From Acetofilamentum sp. (GTDB lineage: Bacteria > Hydrothermota > 32-111), in the NCBI GenBank assembly GCA_020721805.1, contig DYMB01000001.1:169261-233260 (forward strand): a stretch of DNA of 64,000 nt. The letters run 5' to 3'. Under the pieces are notes generated by a model. It saw nothing but the letters and a program-made list of their open reading frames with translations, did no database searches and was not told the origin of the DNA. Position numbers and translations under genes: made by a program. Of this stretch, positions 50,167 through 60,934 are shown one piece after another. Numbering within the stretch: position 1 is the stretch's first letter; each line of letters starts with the position of its first letter.

Positions 50167-50589
50167 ATGAATAAAAGAATATTTATCGTTTTATTGGCTC
50201 TTATTCTTTCATTAACCCTCTTTGCTCAGGATAAAAAGATGACAGAAAAAGATGCCCTTGATGCCATATCTATGGAGCAGGCAAGGCTTGATGCGGCAAA
50301 TGCAAAATTGACTGAATGTAAAACAGCCAAAGAACAACTCGAAACGGAAGTTTCCAACCTTTCTAAAGAAAAAGAGGAACTTCTTTCCCAGTTGAATAAC
50401 CTGAAGGAAACGAGAGGATTCTACATTGTAAAATCAGGTGACTGGCTTTCAAAATTGGCAGAATATAAAGAGGTTTATGGGAAGGGTGGTTGGAAAAGAT
50501 GGCCTGAAATATATAGAGCAAATAAAAGATTTATAAAGGATCCGAATCTTATTTATCCAAACTGGAAACTCGAGATACCGAGGCCATAA
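50167..50589 (+). CDS. Secreted coiled-coil protein with C-terminal LysM-like domain
   Basis: Signal peptide; GFYIVKSGDWLSKLAEYKEVYG...WPEIYRANKRFIKDPNLIYPNWKLEIP. Confidence 0.8.
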   Translation: MNKRIFIVLLALILSLTLFAQDKKMTEKDALDAISMEQARLDAANAKLTECKTAKEQLETEVSNLSKEKEELLSQLNNLKETRGFYIVKSGDWLSKLAEYKEVYGKGGWKRWPEIYRANKRFIKDPNLIYPNWKLEIPRP

Positions 50590-50595
50590 AGAGTT

Positions 50596-50626
50596 AATGT
50601 GGGCTGTTTTCAAATCAGCCCACATT
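50596..50626 (+). terminator. Strong hairpin without long U-tract (weak terminator or attenuator)
   Basis: AATGTGGGCTG-TTTTCAAAT-CAGCCCACATT, 11-bp stem, 6 nt before phoH ATG. Confidence 0.5.
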
Positions 50627-50632
50627 TAAAAT

Positions 50633-51553
50633 ATGTTTCAATTGGATGAAAAAACAAAAAATTTTTTGATTAAATATCCCAACTATAGAGAACTTATAAA
50701 TTCAAATCTCAAAGGTGAAATAATATTATTGAAAAATGATTTTTCCTTTGAAGGTAATGAAAACGATTTTGAAAGGTTAAACTCTATAGTTTCAAGACTT
50801 ATTGATATAGAGAATGATAAAGGATACATTGAGAGAAGCGATGTTATAGGTTCAATTTCAAAAGTGATAAGTGATCTATCAACAGGTAAAGATCAGAATC
50901 TGTTTTATCTTCCAAAAAAAATTATAAAACCAAGGACTAAAGGACAGGAAAAATATATTGAAGCCTTAAACACGTATGATATGGTTGTTTCCATAGGTCC
51001 TGCCGGAACAGGTAAAACTTTTCTCGCTGTTGCAAAAGCATTGAATGAACTTTTGAAAAAGAATGTTTCAAGAATAATTCTTACAAGACCTGCTGTTGAG
51101 GCTGGAGAGAATCTTGGTTTTCTACCTGGGGATCTTAAAGAAAAAGTGGATCCCTATTTAAGACCCTTATATGATTCATTGTACGATCTTATGGATAAAG
51201 AGAGAGTTGACAGGATGATAAGGGATGGTGTGATAGAGATAGCACCGCTTGCATATATGAGGGGGAGAACACTTTCAAACGCTTACCTTCTACTCGATGA
51301 GGCACAGAATACAACATCAATGCAGATGAAAATGTTTTTAACAAGACTTGGAGTTAGATCCAAAGCGATAATAACAGGTGATGTGACACAGATAGATCTG
51401 TCAATAAGATCGACATCCGGACTCGTTGAATTGCAGGAAATTGTTAAAGAAATAAAAGATATATCCTTCGTTTATCTTACATCCGAGGATGTTATAAGAC
51501 ATCCACTTGTTAAAGAGATAATAGATGCATATTATAATTTTAATAAAAAATAG
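50633..51553 (+). CDS. PhoH-family ATPase
   Basis: [56 protein letters not shown]. Confidence 0.94.
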   Translation: MFQLDEKTKNFLIKYPNYRELINSNLKGEIILLKNDFSFEGNENDFERLNSIVSRLIDIENDKGYIERSDVIGSISKVISDLSTGKDQNLFYLPKKIIKPRTKGQEKYIEALNTYDMVVSIGPAGTGKTFLAVAKALNELLKKNVSRIILTRPAVEAGENLGFLPGDLKEKVDPYLRPLYDSLYDLMDKERVDRMIRDGVIEIAPLAYMRGRTLSNAYLLLDEAQNTTSMQMKMFLTRLGVRSKAIITGDVTQIDLSIRSTSGLVELQEIVKEIKDISFVYLTSEDVIRHPLVKEIIDAYYNFNKK

Positions 51554-53660
51554 TTTTAAAAAATTTTATTTTGAAATTTTTCTTACACTTTTTTTAGTTA
51601 TAGTTTTTAACCTATTTTATCCATACAGTTTCAAAAAGATCCCTGAGTTGAAAAAGGGTGATATTGCTCCTAAAGATATAATCGCGCCTTTTACTTTCGA
51701 TGTCATAAAAAATAAAGATCTCCTTAAAAAAGAGAAGGAGAATGCTTACGATAACACTCCACCTCTTCTTATTTTTGATGAAGGTAAGAGTGTGGAGATT
51801 ATTAATAATTTTCTTGAATTTAAAGGGCTTATTGAATCGGTAAACAGAAATATCTGGAAGGTTGATGCTAAAAGAAAAATAGTTTCTGACAGTTTTAAAA
51901 ATCTTTCTGAAGATCTTATCAACCTTTTGATATCTGATCAATCCAGACCTGTTTTCTCTTTTGTAGAAAATTCGTTAAAGGATATTTTAAAAAAAGGGGT
52001 TGTTGGAAACAAAGCGGTTATACCTTTTGGTAAAAATAAGGTTGTATCCATAAAAAAAAGTGATGGTGAAATTACAAAAGGTGAAAATGAAATTTTTGAT
52101 ATTTATGAGGCTAATGAGTATATAAAAAATCAGATAATAAAAAAGTACTCAAGCAATTCATTTCTTTTAAGGTATGGAACTGAACTTTTTAACTATTTTT
52201 TAAAACCTAATCTTTATTTTGATAGAGATGAAACTTTTTTCAGAAGGGAAAAATCAAAAAATGAGGTACCCGAAAAAATAGGGGTAGTTTTAAAGGGAGA
52301 GATAATAGTCAAAGCGAATCAGATGGTTGATCAGATAGTTGAAGATAAGATCTATTCTTTGAACCAATTTTTGATGGGAAAAGAGGATAGGTTTAAAAAT
52401 TTTTACATAACAATGGTAAAGAATTTAATTTTTATAATATCCTTCATCCTTTATATTCTATTTATCAATACGCAGTTTGACAGGCTTTTATTAAAAAAGA
52501 GGGATAAACTCTTTGTCTCCATCTTATACATTCTGAATCTTTTCGTTTATGGTTTCTTTTATGATTTTAGAAATGTTGAATATATACTTCCACTAATTTT
52601 AACTTCTCTCTATCTATCGTTACTTTACAGTAAAACTTTCTCATTGATAACCGTGATTTTTATAATATCATCTCTGATACTGTATTCAGGTATGAGAATA
52701 TATGGATTACTTGCTTTAATGATATCTTCCATCTACTCTATTTTTTTCGTAAAGGATGAGAGTTTAAAAAAGAATTTTTATATGATAATTTTTAAGATCT
52801 CATTCATAAACACACTACTTACATTTTTTATTGAAATATACAGAGGATCCGAAATACAGACAATTTTTGTCTCGACCTTATGGAGTTTTTTAAATCCAGT
52901 TATTTCATTTGTTCTGATGATGTTTACGATAAAAACCATAGAAACTTTTCTTAACAGAATTACAACTATAACACTCGTTGAACTTTCCGATCTTAACAAC
53001 GAACTTTTAAAGGAATTATCTGAAAAAGCAGCCGGGACATACAATCACAGTATACTTGTCAGTAGACTCGCTGAAAGGATAGCAAAATTACTTGGAGTAG
53101 ATTTTTTGTTGGTTAGGGTTGGAGGGTATTATCATGATATAGGAAAACTTCAATCTCCTGAGTATTTTATCGAAAATCAGTTTAAAGGACTTAATCCGCA
53201 TGAGAATCTACCACCTGAGATTTCTTCACAGATCATAAAGGATCATATTACGAATGGATTGGCTCTTGCAAAAAAATATAAACTTCCATTAAAGATTCGC
53301 AGGTTTATTTCAACACATCATGGAACGACATTAATTTCTTATTTTTTCGATAAAGCTAAACAAGAAGGGAAAGATCTCTCTTTGGATCTGTTCAGATATA
53401 CTGGTCCTTTACCATCATCAAAAGAGGAAACCATTGTTATGCTTGCTGATTCCATTGAGGCTGCCATAAGAAGTCTGGATGTAACGGATGATGAAAATTT
53501 GAAAAATATCATAGATAAAATAATTAAAAAAAGGATGGAAGAGGAACAGTTCAAAGACTCTGAGATAACTTTAAAAGAGATTGAAAGGATCAAAGAGATA
53601 TCATTTGAATTTTTTAAAGGAATATATCATCCAAGGATAGAGTATGCTCCAAAGGAATAA
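51525..53660 (+). CDS. 7TM-HD family phosphohydrolase (PgpH/YqfF-like)
   Basis: [59 protein letters not shown]. Confidence 0.9.
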   Translation: MHIIILIKNSFKKFYFEIFLTLFLVIVFNLFYPYSFKKIPELKKGDIAPKDIIAPFTFDVIKNKDLLKKEKENAYDNTPPLLIFDEGKSVEIINNFLEFKGLIESVNRNIWKVDAKRKIVSDSFKNLSEDLINLLISDQSRPVFSFVENSLKDILKKGVVGNKAVIPFGKNKVVSIKKSDGEITKGENEIFDIYEANEYIKNQIIKKYSSNSFLLRYGTELFNYFLKPNLYFDRDETFFRREKSKNEVPEKIGVVLKGEIIVKANQMVDQIVEDKIYSLNQFLMGKEDRFKNFYITMVKNLIFIISFILYILFINTQFDRLLLKKRDKLFVSILYILNLFVYGFFYDFRNVEYILPLILTSLYLSLLYSKTFSLITVIFIISSLILYSGMRIYGLLALMISSIYSIFFVKDESLKKNFYMIIFKISFINTLLTFFIEIYRGSEIQTIFVSTLWSFLNPVISFVLMMFTIKTIETFLNRITTITLVELSDLNNELLKELSEKAAGTYNHSILVSRLAERIAKLLGVDFLLVRVGGYYHDIGKLQSPEYFIENQFKGLNPHENLPPEISSQIIKDHITNGLALAKKYKLPLKIRRFISTHHGTTLISYFFDKAKQEGKDLSLDLFRYTGPLPSSKEETIVMLADSIEAAIRSLDVTDDENLKNIIDKIIKKRMEEEQFKDSEITLKEIERIKEISFEFFKGIYHPRIEYAPKE

Positions 53661-54066
53661 AATTAAAATCTATAACAAACCTTCAACTGTCAAAATAAAA
53701 AATAACGGGTTAAAACTCTGGATCGATGATATCCTTCTGATGAACTCTCTAACAGGTTTTATGGTAAACATAATTTTTGTTGATAAGGAAAAAATAAATT
53801 TTTTAAATAAAAAGTACAGAAATATTGATAAGCCAACCGATGTCATATCATTCTCCTTTGTTGAGGGAAAATTTCCAGAATACTCTTATAACATGCTTGG
53901 AGATATATACATCTGTGTTGATATGATAAAACCTCATACTGAAAAGGAAATTTTAAGAAGAATAGTTCACGGAATACTCCATCTTGTAGGTTATGATCAT
54001 AAGGGTGAAAAAGAATACAAAAAATTTATAAAACTCGAAAATAGATATCTTTCAATTTTACTTTGA
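53644..54066 (+). CDS. ybeY: rRNA maturation endoribonuclease YbeY
   Basis: LNKKYRNIDKPTDVISFSF, LGDIYIC, HGILHLVGYDH. Confidence 0.93.
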   Translation: MLQRNKIKIYNKPSTVKIKNNGLKLWIDDILLMNSLTGFMVNIIFVDKEKINFLNKKYRNIDKPTDVISFSFVEGKFPEYSYNMLGDIYICVDMIKPHTEKEILRRIVHGILHLVGYDHKGEKEYKKFIKLENRYLSILL

Positions 54067-54956
54067 TGTTTTACACTTTTTCATTTTTTCTCTTTTCTGT
54101 TTTTTCATTTCTCGTTTCTGGAATCGAAACATCATTTTTTTCAATGTCCAATTATGAGATTGAAAAAATGTCCAAGAGGTTAAGATATTTAAAAATATTG
54201 TTCTCCAATAAAAATTTTTTCCTTATCTTTCTAATTTCCCTTAACACCTTTTTTAATGTCGGTATAATCATAATGTTTTATGAAACTGTATCTCTTTTAA
54301 ATTTTCCAAAGATTTTTGAATTTTTTTTTCTTCTTATCTACATACCTCTTTTTTGCGAAATTTTGCCAAAAACTCTATCCTTTATAAGAAAAGATTTTTT
54401 TCTTAAAAGTTTTCTAATCTTTTATCCAATTTTTGGATTCTATATTTTTTTTATAAAGGTGTTTTTTAAAAATAATAAAAATAATGTAAGGAAATTTAAA
54501 TCCGATTTCGATTCTATTTATTTTTTTATTGAAGAGAATAAAGAAAATTTTGAAAACGAGATGGATTTTTTAAAAAACTATCATTTTTATAAAGATAAAA
54601 AGATTTCGCAAGTGCTTTTGCCAGAGAAAATTTCAATCTATGTTAAAAAGGGGAGTTTTGTAAAAGATGCTTTAAAAATTTTTTTGGAAAAGAGAATACT
54701 CTATTTACCGGTTTTGAATGATAAAGAATTTTCAGGGATTCTGAACTTCAAAAATATTTTTTTAGAAGATCAAAATAAAACCATTGATGATTTTATCGAA
54801 GATATCCCTTATGTGGATTATGATACACCATTTTCAAAAGTTTTGGATTTTATGATAAAAAAAAATACTTATATCGTTTTTGTTCATAAAGATGATGAGA
54901 TTCTTTCAACTATTACCATAGATGATCTCGTGAATTTAATAATGAGAGGAAAATAA
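54063..54956 (+). CDS. CNNM-transmembrane/CBS protein (CorC/HlyC-like)
   Basis: ETSFFSMSNYEIEKM, multi-TM, weak CBS pair. Confidence 0.7.
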   Translation: MMFYTFSFFLFSVFSFLVSGIETSFFSMSNYEIEKMSKRLRYLKILFSNKNFFLIFLISLNTFFNVGIIIMFYETVSLLNFPKIFEFFFLLIYIPLFCEILPKTLSFIRKDFFLKSFLIFYPIFGFYIFFIKVFFKNNKNNVRKFKSDFDSIYFFIEENKENFENEMDFLKNYHFYKDKKISQVLLPEKISIYVKKGSFVKDALKIFLEKRILYLPVLNDKEFSGILNFKNIFLEDQNKTIDDFIEDIPYVDYDTPFSKVLDFMIKKNTYIVFVHKDDEILSTITIDDLVNLIMRGK

Positions 54957-54960
54957 ACTT

Positions 54961-56163
54961 ATGATTTATATTTTTTATATACTCCTTTTTTTATTTTTTT
55001 CATTCATCTTTTCTGCGAGTGAGATGGCTTTTGTATCGAGTGATAAAATTTTTATAAGGATAAAATCTAAAAAAAATAAAAACTATTTACAACTTTTACA
55101 TTTTTTGAATAGACCACTTGATTATCTTTATACGATTTTAATCTCGAATAACATATCAAATATTCTTGTTGCAACGATGGTAGAATCTTTTCTCGATAAA
55201 GAAAAAATTTTTATTCAACCATTTTTTCTTACATTCTATATTTCTTTAACCATAATGATCTTTTCAGAAATTCTACCGAAAATAATAGTTTCAAAAAAAC
55301 TTGAAAATTTTGCTTTGATCTTTTACAGATTTATAAATTTTTTGTTCATCCTCGAATATCCCATAATCTACATTTTTACAAGAGTGGCTGAAAAAATGAC
55401 CGGTAAAAAGAGAAGGGATTTTTATTCAAAAGAGTATGATAAGGAAACCATAAAAGATTTTTTATACAAAAGACTTGACTTAAAGTTTGAGCATGAACAT
55501 GAAAAGGAGATGATCACTGGAATATTTAAGATGGAGGATAAAAAGGCAAAAGATATTTGCACGAAAAGAAAAGATGTATATATGATAAACATCGGTTGGC
55601 AAAAAGAAAAGATCTTCCAGACGATAAAAAGAGCAAAAAAAATTTTTACGAAGATACCTGTCTATGATGATAGTCTTGATGATATAAAGGGAATTTTGAA
55701 TATCATCGATGTTGTAAATTTACATTTTGAGAATCTTGAGAATCTAATAGAACAGCCTTTGTATGTTGAAGAATCATATTCATTTTTAAAGGTTCTTGAA
55801 ATGATGGAAAAAAACGATGAAGACTTTGCGGTAGTTATAGATGAATACGGAGGTTTTGAGGGGGTTATAACAAAGAACGATCTATTTAAAACGATTCTTG
55901 GAGAAATTGAAGAAAAAGAAAAATCACTGATGGAGAATATATTGGGTTATGAGAATGGTGATATCAATATAGTCGAATTCAGCGAAAAATATGGATTAAC
56001 CTTAAAAGGGAAAGGTTTTACAACCCTTTCCGGATATCTGATCTACAGGTTGAAAAGATTTCCATTTATAGGTGATGTTGTGATCGTTGACAACAGGTAT
56101 AAAATAGTTATCATTGATGCTGATGAAATGGTTGTAAAAAAGGTAAAAATTGAGGAGTTATGA
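54961..56163 (+). CDS. CNNM/CBS/CorC_HlyC-family transporter-like protein
   Basis: SASEMAFVSSDKIFIR, CBS pair, EDFAVVIDEYGGFEGVITKNDLFKTILGEI. Confidence 0.88.
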   Translation: MIYIFYILLFLFFSFIFSASEMAFVSSDKIFIRIKSKKNKNYLQLLHFLNRPLDYLYTILISNNISNILVATMVESFLDKEKIFIQPFFLTFYISLTIMIFSEILPKIIVSKKLENFALIFYRFINFLFILEYPIIYIFTRVAEKMTGKKRRDFYSKEYDKETIKDFLYKRLDLKFEHEHEKEMITGIFKMEDKKAKDICTKRKDVYMINIGWQKEKIFQTIKRAKKIFTKIPVYDDSLDDIKGILNIIDVVNLHFENLENLIEQPLYVEESYSFLKVLEMMEKNDEDFAVVIDEYGGFEGVITKNDLFKTILGEIEEKEKSLMENILGYENGDINIVEFSEKYGLTLKGKGFTTLSGYLIYRLKRFPFIGDVVIVDNRYKIVIIDADEMVVKKVKIEEL

Positions 56164-56164
56164 A

Positions 56165-57016
56165 ATGGGTAAGATGAGAATAGATTCAAAGGATCTGATT
56201 TATTTGGTTTTTGGTATGATCCTTTGTGCATCAGGTTACACATTTTTCCTTGTTCCTGCGAAAATAAGTACCGGTGGAATCGCTGGAATTTCAATGGTAT
56301 TGCATCATATATTCAAGACACCATTTGGTCTTTTGTTGATAATATTAAATGTCCCTTTACTTTTGATAAGTGTAAAAATCTTTGGGACACTTTTTGTAAT
56401 AAGAACCCTCTTTTCAATATTTTTTATTGGTATACTTTCCGATATTTTCAATCTCTATTTTAAAATATTGATCTTTCATGGAAATCCTTTACTTTCAACC
56501 TTATACGGTGGAGTTATACTTGGAATTGGACTTGGACTCATATTCAAGGGAAAAGGTTCCACGGGTGGTAGTGATATTATAGGTCGTTTGATGGAAAGAT
56601 ACACATCCATATCACTTGGAACATCCATATTTATTCTCGATTCCATAGTTATCGCAATGGCTGGGTTGATTTTTAAAAATTATGAGTTGATACTTTATTC
56701 CTATCTTTCATTGTATCTTTCAAGTAAAATGATAGATCTGGTTCTTGAAGGACAGGACTATGCTAAGGGAGTATTGATCTTTACAAACAACCCTGAAGAG
56801 ATTTCAAAAATCATAATTGAAAAAATGAAGAGAGGTGTTTCAGGTTTTAATGGTAAAGGGATGTATTCCGGTGGAGATAAAACCATTCTTTACTGTGTTG
56901 TTTCGAGGCGTGAGATATCAATTCTTAACAAGATAATTGAGGAAATAGATAAAGATGCATTTGTTGTTGTTTCGAATGTCTATGAGGTTATGGGAAAAGG
57001 TTTTCCAAGAAGATGA
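56165..57016 (+). CDS. YitT-family membrane protein (DUF161 + DUF2179)
   Basis: GYTFFLVPAKISTGGIAGISMVLHH, GSTGGSDIIGRLM, GVSGFNGKGMYSGGDKTILYCVVSRREI. Confidence 0.88.
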   Translation: MGKMRIDSKDLIYLVFGMILCASGYTFFLVPAKISTGGIAGISMVLHHIFKTPFGLLLIILNVPLLLISVKIFGTLFVIRTLFSIFFIGILSDIFNLYFKILIFHGNPLLSTLYGGVILGIGLGLIFKGKGSTGGSDIIGRLMERYTSISLGTSIFILDSIVIAMAGLIFKNYELILYSYLSLYLSSKMIDLVLEGQDYAKGVLIFTNNPEEISKIIIEKMKRGVSGFNGKGMYSGGDKTILYCVVSRREISILNKIIEEIDKDAFVVVSNVYEVMGKGFPRR

Positions 57017-57561
57017 AGAGTAGTTCATATATCGAAACTGAAGGTATAGTTTTAAAAAAGATAAAATATCTTGAGAGTAGTGCTATGGTTGAAATTTTTA
57101 CTCCAATTTTTGGTAACAAAAATTTTTTGGTTAAGGGTGCCTACAGAAAAAACAAAAGATTACGATCACATATGGAACAGTTGTCTTTAAACCATCTCGA
57201 AATATTTTACAAGGAGAACAGAGGGGTCAATTTAATAACGAAAGCACAGATTATTTTTTATCCATACAATCTTATCAAGGATACTGAAAAATTTTTTCAT
57301 GTTATGCATATAGTGAGTATTCTGAGAAAACAGAGATTTGCGACTGAAACCGTTTCGAAACTTTATAACCTTTTAAAGGAATCGTTGGAAAAATTTGATA
57401 AAGGTTCAAAGTTTGAAGATGTTTATTATGATTTCCTTGAAGAGTATCTAACGATAGAAGGTTTATTGAATAAGGATCTTTTCCGTCTTTATAAAGAAAA
57501 AGAGAATTGGAAAGAAAGAATCGGATATCTTGAAAAGATACTCAAATATTACAATGTATGA
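57013..57561 (+). CDS. recO: DNA repair protein RecO
   Basis: YIETEGIVLKKIKYLESSAMVEIFTPIFGNKNFLVKGAYRKN. Confidence 0.8.
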   Translation: MKSSSYIETEGIVLKKIKYLESSAMVEIFTPIFGNKNFLVKGAYRKNKRLRSHMEQLSLNHLEIFYKENRGVNLITKAQIIFYPYNLIKDTEKFFHVMHIVSILRKQRFATETVSKLYNLLKESLEKFDKGSKFEDVYYDFLEEYLTIEGLLNKDLFRLYKEKENWKERIGYLEKILKYYNV

Positions 57562-58202
57562 AATACAAAAATATTATTTTTGATCTCGATGGAACTTTAA
57601 CCGACTCAAAGGAAGGTATAGTATCCTCTTTGAAATATTCTTTAAAAAAATTCGATATTGAACTTCCCGAAAACAAACTCGTTAACTATATAGGTGAACC
57701 TTTGAAAAAAATTTATGCTGAAATTTTATCAACTGAAGATGAAAAAAAGATAGCGGATGCGATTCTATACTATCGCGAACATTTCAAAAAAGAAGGAATT
57801 TCCAAAAACAGATTGTATGATGGTATCGAAGAACTCATAAAAAAACTTTTTTCATATGATGCTGATATTTTCCTTGCCACGATAAAACCAACAGAGTTTG
57901 CAAAAATTGTATTGAAAAATTTTTCTTTACTCGATTATTTCAAAGGAGTTGTGGGGACAAAGTTTGATGGCGGTAATTCAAGCAAGGAGGAACTGATCGG
58001 ATTGGTTTTGCAAAATTATTCTTTAGAAAAAGAAAAGACGGTTATGATAGGGGACAGGGAGAGTGATTATCTCGGAGCCAGATATAACAAAATAGATTGC
58101 TTTATAGTTGGATACGGATATATGTCGCAAAACGAAAAGAATAATCTTTCAGAATCTATTATCGTAAAAGATGTTTCCCATCTTGAAACAATACTTTTTT
58201 GA
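57558..58202 (+). CDS. HAD-superfamily hydrolase (phosphoglycolate phosphatase-like)
   Basis: IIFDLDGTLTDSKEGI, VMIGDRESDYLGAR. Confidence 0.9.
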   Translation: MKYKNIIFDLDGTLTDSKEGIVSSLKYSLKKFDIELPENKLVNYIGEPLKKIYAEILSTEDEKKIADAILYYREHFKKEGISKNRLYDGIEELIKKLFSYDADIFLATIKPTEFAKIVLKNFSLLDYFKGVVGTKFDGGNSSKEELIGLVLQNYSLEKEKTVMIGDRESDYLGARYNKIDCFIVGYGYMSQNEKNNLSESIIVKDVSHLETILF

Positions 58203-58209
58203 GGATAAA

Positions 58210-58869
58210 ATGGGAGAGATTTGTTTTGATATAGAAACCTGTGGTATCGATGATCTTGAAATTGAAAAGGATGTAAGGGAATATTTTTTATCCCGGGATG
58301 AGAACTTTTCGTCAAAAAAAGGTTTGAACCCTTTCAGTGGTAAAATAATCACTTTATCCATGCTTGATGTTGAAAAAAAATGCATAGATACATTCTACGA
58401 ATCAAAGAGCGTTGATCTATTTTCAGGCAACTACACCGATGATTATGAAGGTTTCAAAAGAAATTTTTTCGTTTGTGATGAAAAAGGTATTCTTGAGAAT
58501 TTTTATATAAAAATTAAAAGTTGTTCAAGGTTTATAACCTTTAACGGATTAAGATTCGACTGTCCATTCATCACTTTCAGATCCATATTGAATGGAGTAA
58601 TACCAACAAGAAACATAAATACTCCAAGGTTTAAAAAAGATGAACATTTTGATCTTTTCGATATTTTAACACTCAACGGGTTGATAAAAGGTAATTCTCT
58701 GGATATATACTGTAAAATTTTTAACATACCATCATCTAAAACTGTTATGTCAGGAAAGGATGTTGAAAAATTTTATCGGGAGAAAAAATTTTTCGAAATC
58801 GCAAAATACTGTTCAATGGATGTTTATTCAACCTATCTTCTTTATCTTAAGATTAAAGATTATTTCTAA
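58210..58869 (+). CDS. RNase H-like 3'-5' exonuclease
   Basis: ICFDIETCGID, FITFNGLRFDCPF, YCSMDVYSTYLLY (DEDD pattern); start refined from 58171. Confidence 0.75.
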   Translation: MGEICFDIETCGIDDLEIEKDVREYFLSRDENFSSKKGLNPFSGKIITLSMLDVEKKCIDTFYESKSVDLFSGNYTDDYEGFKRNFFVCDEKGILENFYIKIKSCSRFITFNGLRFDCPFITFRSILNGVIPTRNINTPRFKKDEHFDLFDILTLNGLIKGNSLDIYCKIFNIPSSKTVMSGKDVEKFYREKKFFEIAKYCSMDVYSTYLLYLKIKDYF

Positions 58870-60850
58870 ACCTTATACTTTTATTTCTGCCCAGTTCTTT
58901 CGCTTTATATAAAGCTTTATCAGCAAAATTTATTAAAAGATTTTTATCGGTTGTATTATCTGGAAAGAGGGAATAACCTATGCTTACAGTTATATTCAAC
59001 TCGTCATTGTTTTCATTTTTTATTTTGGAATCTTCAATTTTATGTCTTATATTTTCAAAAATGGTTTCAAAGTGGGGATCCTTTACATTTGTTAAAACTA
59101 TGACGAATTCTTCTCCTCCATATCTTGCAACAAGATCCGTTTTTCTCACGGAATCTTCAAGTGTTTTTGCTATATGTTTTAAAACGAGATCACCGGTTTG
59201 ATGACCATGGTTATCGTTGAATTTTTTGAAATAATCTATGTCGAGCAAACCTAATGAAACCTTACTTTTGTTTCTACTCGCATTTAAAAGGATTTTCGTA
59301 AGTTCATCCTGAAAGTATCTGTGATTGTATATTCCAGTTAAACCATCCTTTATTGCAAGATCCTTTGTCTTTCTATAGAGTAAAGCTTTTTCTATGGCAG
59401 TTTTAGAAATGTCTGAAATAAAATTCAAAACGAAAAATTTTATCTGATCCATAAAAAGATCTCTATTGGATATCAATATGAGGTTTATCCTATTTTTCGT
59501 AGAAGAATAGAGTGGTATAGAGACAAGAGAATCAAAATCCAAATTTTCATCTTTCGAGAATAACCTTAAAGGGATCTTTCTTGACATAAGGTTATTTTTA
59601 AAGGAAATGGAATCTTCAACTGGAAGAGAAGATAGAAAAGTTTCCGGGATAATTTCACCCGATAGAGATTTTAAACCACTATCGGTTGATATGATTTCAA
59701 ATCTATCATCTTTTATAGTTATTAAAAAATAGTTTGAAAAAGTGATAATGTTTTTGATGGAATCTATAACGGTTTTTAAAACTTCATCAAAATCTAAAGT
59801 TTTTGATAATCTGTGAGTTATATCGTTTAAGATTGAAATATATGTTGCTTCAATTTTTGCCTGTTGAGCATATTCTACAAAATTTAATATCATCCCTATC
59901 TGATCGGCAAAGAGTTTGATCGTTTCAAGATCCGATGGCGAAAATTTTTCTTCATCTCCATCATCAACATATAAAGCGCCGACACTCTTCCCCGATTTCA
60001 CAACGGGTGTTGAAATGACGGATCTGATCACCGGATTGGTATTATATATTTTTAACTTTTCAATATCCCCTATAAAATAGTTATCAAGAATATTTTTTTG
60101 ATCCTTTATAACCGAATAAAGAAAATTATTTTTTTCAACATTGTTCTTTAAAATTATCCTTTCGCTCGAAATGCCATATTCGGCAAAAAGTGTATCATTT
60201 TTTTTATTGTATAGAAAGAAAACTGCACTTTTACTTTTAAGAAGGATTTTTAAAGTTACAAGTAAAGAGTTCATGGCTTCATCAACTATATTGAATGTCA
60301 TCATATTTTTTTTATAATCTTCCTTTATGAATTTTTCTCTTTCAAGCATAAACGGTGATATTTCAACTATGCTGTTCTTTGATCTTATATTTTCATATCT
60401 GTTTTTTAGTTCTCTGAATTTCTTCTTTTTATAAAATAACAAAATAGAACATACTATGTACACACAGGATAAAGGGATTATTATAAAGAGAGATTTTATA
60501 TTGAAAAAAAAGAATGTCCTTATGAGCAAGACTATCAAAAAGATAAGAAAAAAAAAGATAAATTTGATAAAATCAAAATCTAAAACCACTAAAATGATAG
60601 ATGAGATTAGAAGAAGAAAATAGATATACCAACCAAAATTCTCCCCAAGAAAGGGTGCTATGAATAATACGGGGAGAATCAAAAAAATATGGTTTATATA
60701 AAAATAGGATCTTGTAAAATACAAGAATATGAAGAAAATCGAAAATAAGGCTAAAATCGTTTGTAAAATCGGATGGACTTTAAAAGCGAATAGTGAGTTG
60801 AATATAAAAGATATAAGGAGTAAAATACCTACTGTTATTTTTAAATTCAT
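58853..60850 (-). CDS. Membrane GAF-GGDEF diguanylate cyclase
   Basis: N-terminal TMs, GAF, LAIKDGLTGIYNHRYFQDEL, DLVARYGGEEFVIVL. Confidence 0.92.
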   Translation of the reverse strand: MNLKITVGILLLISFIFNSLFAFKVHPILQTILALFSIFFIFLYFTRSYFYINHIFLILPVLFIAPFLGENFGWYIYFLLLISSIILVVLDFDFIKFIFFFLIFLIVLLIRTFFFFNIKSLFIIIPLSCVYIVCSILLFYKKKKFRELKNRYENIRSKNSIVEISPFMLEREKFIKEDYKKNMMTFNIVDEAMNSLLVTLKILLKSKSAVFFLYNKKNDTLFAEYGISSERIILKNNVEKNNFLYSVIKDQKNILDNYFIGDIEKLKIYNTNPVIRSVISTPVVKSGKSVGALYVDDGDEEKFSPSDLETIKLFADQIGMILNFVEYAQQAKIEATYISILNDITHRLSKTLDFDEVLKTVIDSIKNIITFSNYFLITIKDDRFEIISTDSGLKSLSGEIIPETFLSSLPVEDSISFKNNLMSRKIPLRLFSKDENLDFDSLVSIPLYSSTKNRINLILISNRDLFMDQIKFFVLNFISDISKTAIEKALLYRKTKDLAIKDGLTGIYNHRYFQDELTKILLNASRNKSKVSLGLLDIDYFKKFNDNHGHQTGDLVLKHIAKTLEDSVRKTDLVARYGGEEFVIVLTNVKDPHFETIFENIRHKIEDSKIKNENNDELNITVSIGYSLFPDNTTDKNLLINFADKALYKAKELGRNKSIRFRNNL

Positions 60851-60865
60851 ATTATTTATCTATTG

Positions 60866-60893
60866 AGTATATTTGATTTAAACCATCAGTCAA
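60866..60893 (-). promoter_or_regulatory. Promoter for GGDEF gene
   Basis: Minus strand TTGACT, 16 bp, TATACT; divergent from dnaG promoter. Confidence 0.55.
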
Positions 60894-60900
60894 TATTATA

Positions 60901-60928
60901 TTGATTTTTTATAAAAGAAGGTTATAGT
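60901..60928 (+). promoter_or_regulatory. Promoter for dnaG, ATG 6 nt after -10
   Basis: TTGATT (60901-60906), 16 bp, TATAGT (60923-60928), ATG 60935. Confidence 0.55.
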
Positions 60929-60934
60929 AATTTT

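Noticed and set aside
54063-56163. Tandem CNNM/CBS genes as a novel transport system
   Set aside because: Paired CorC/HlyC-like paralogs next to ybeY are common in bacteria.
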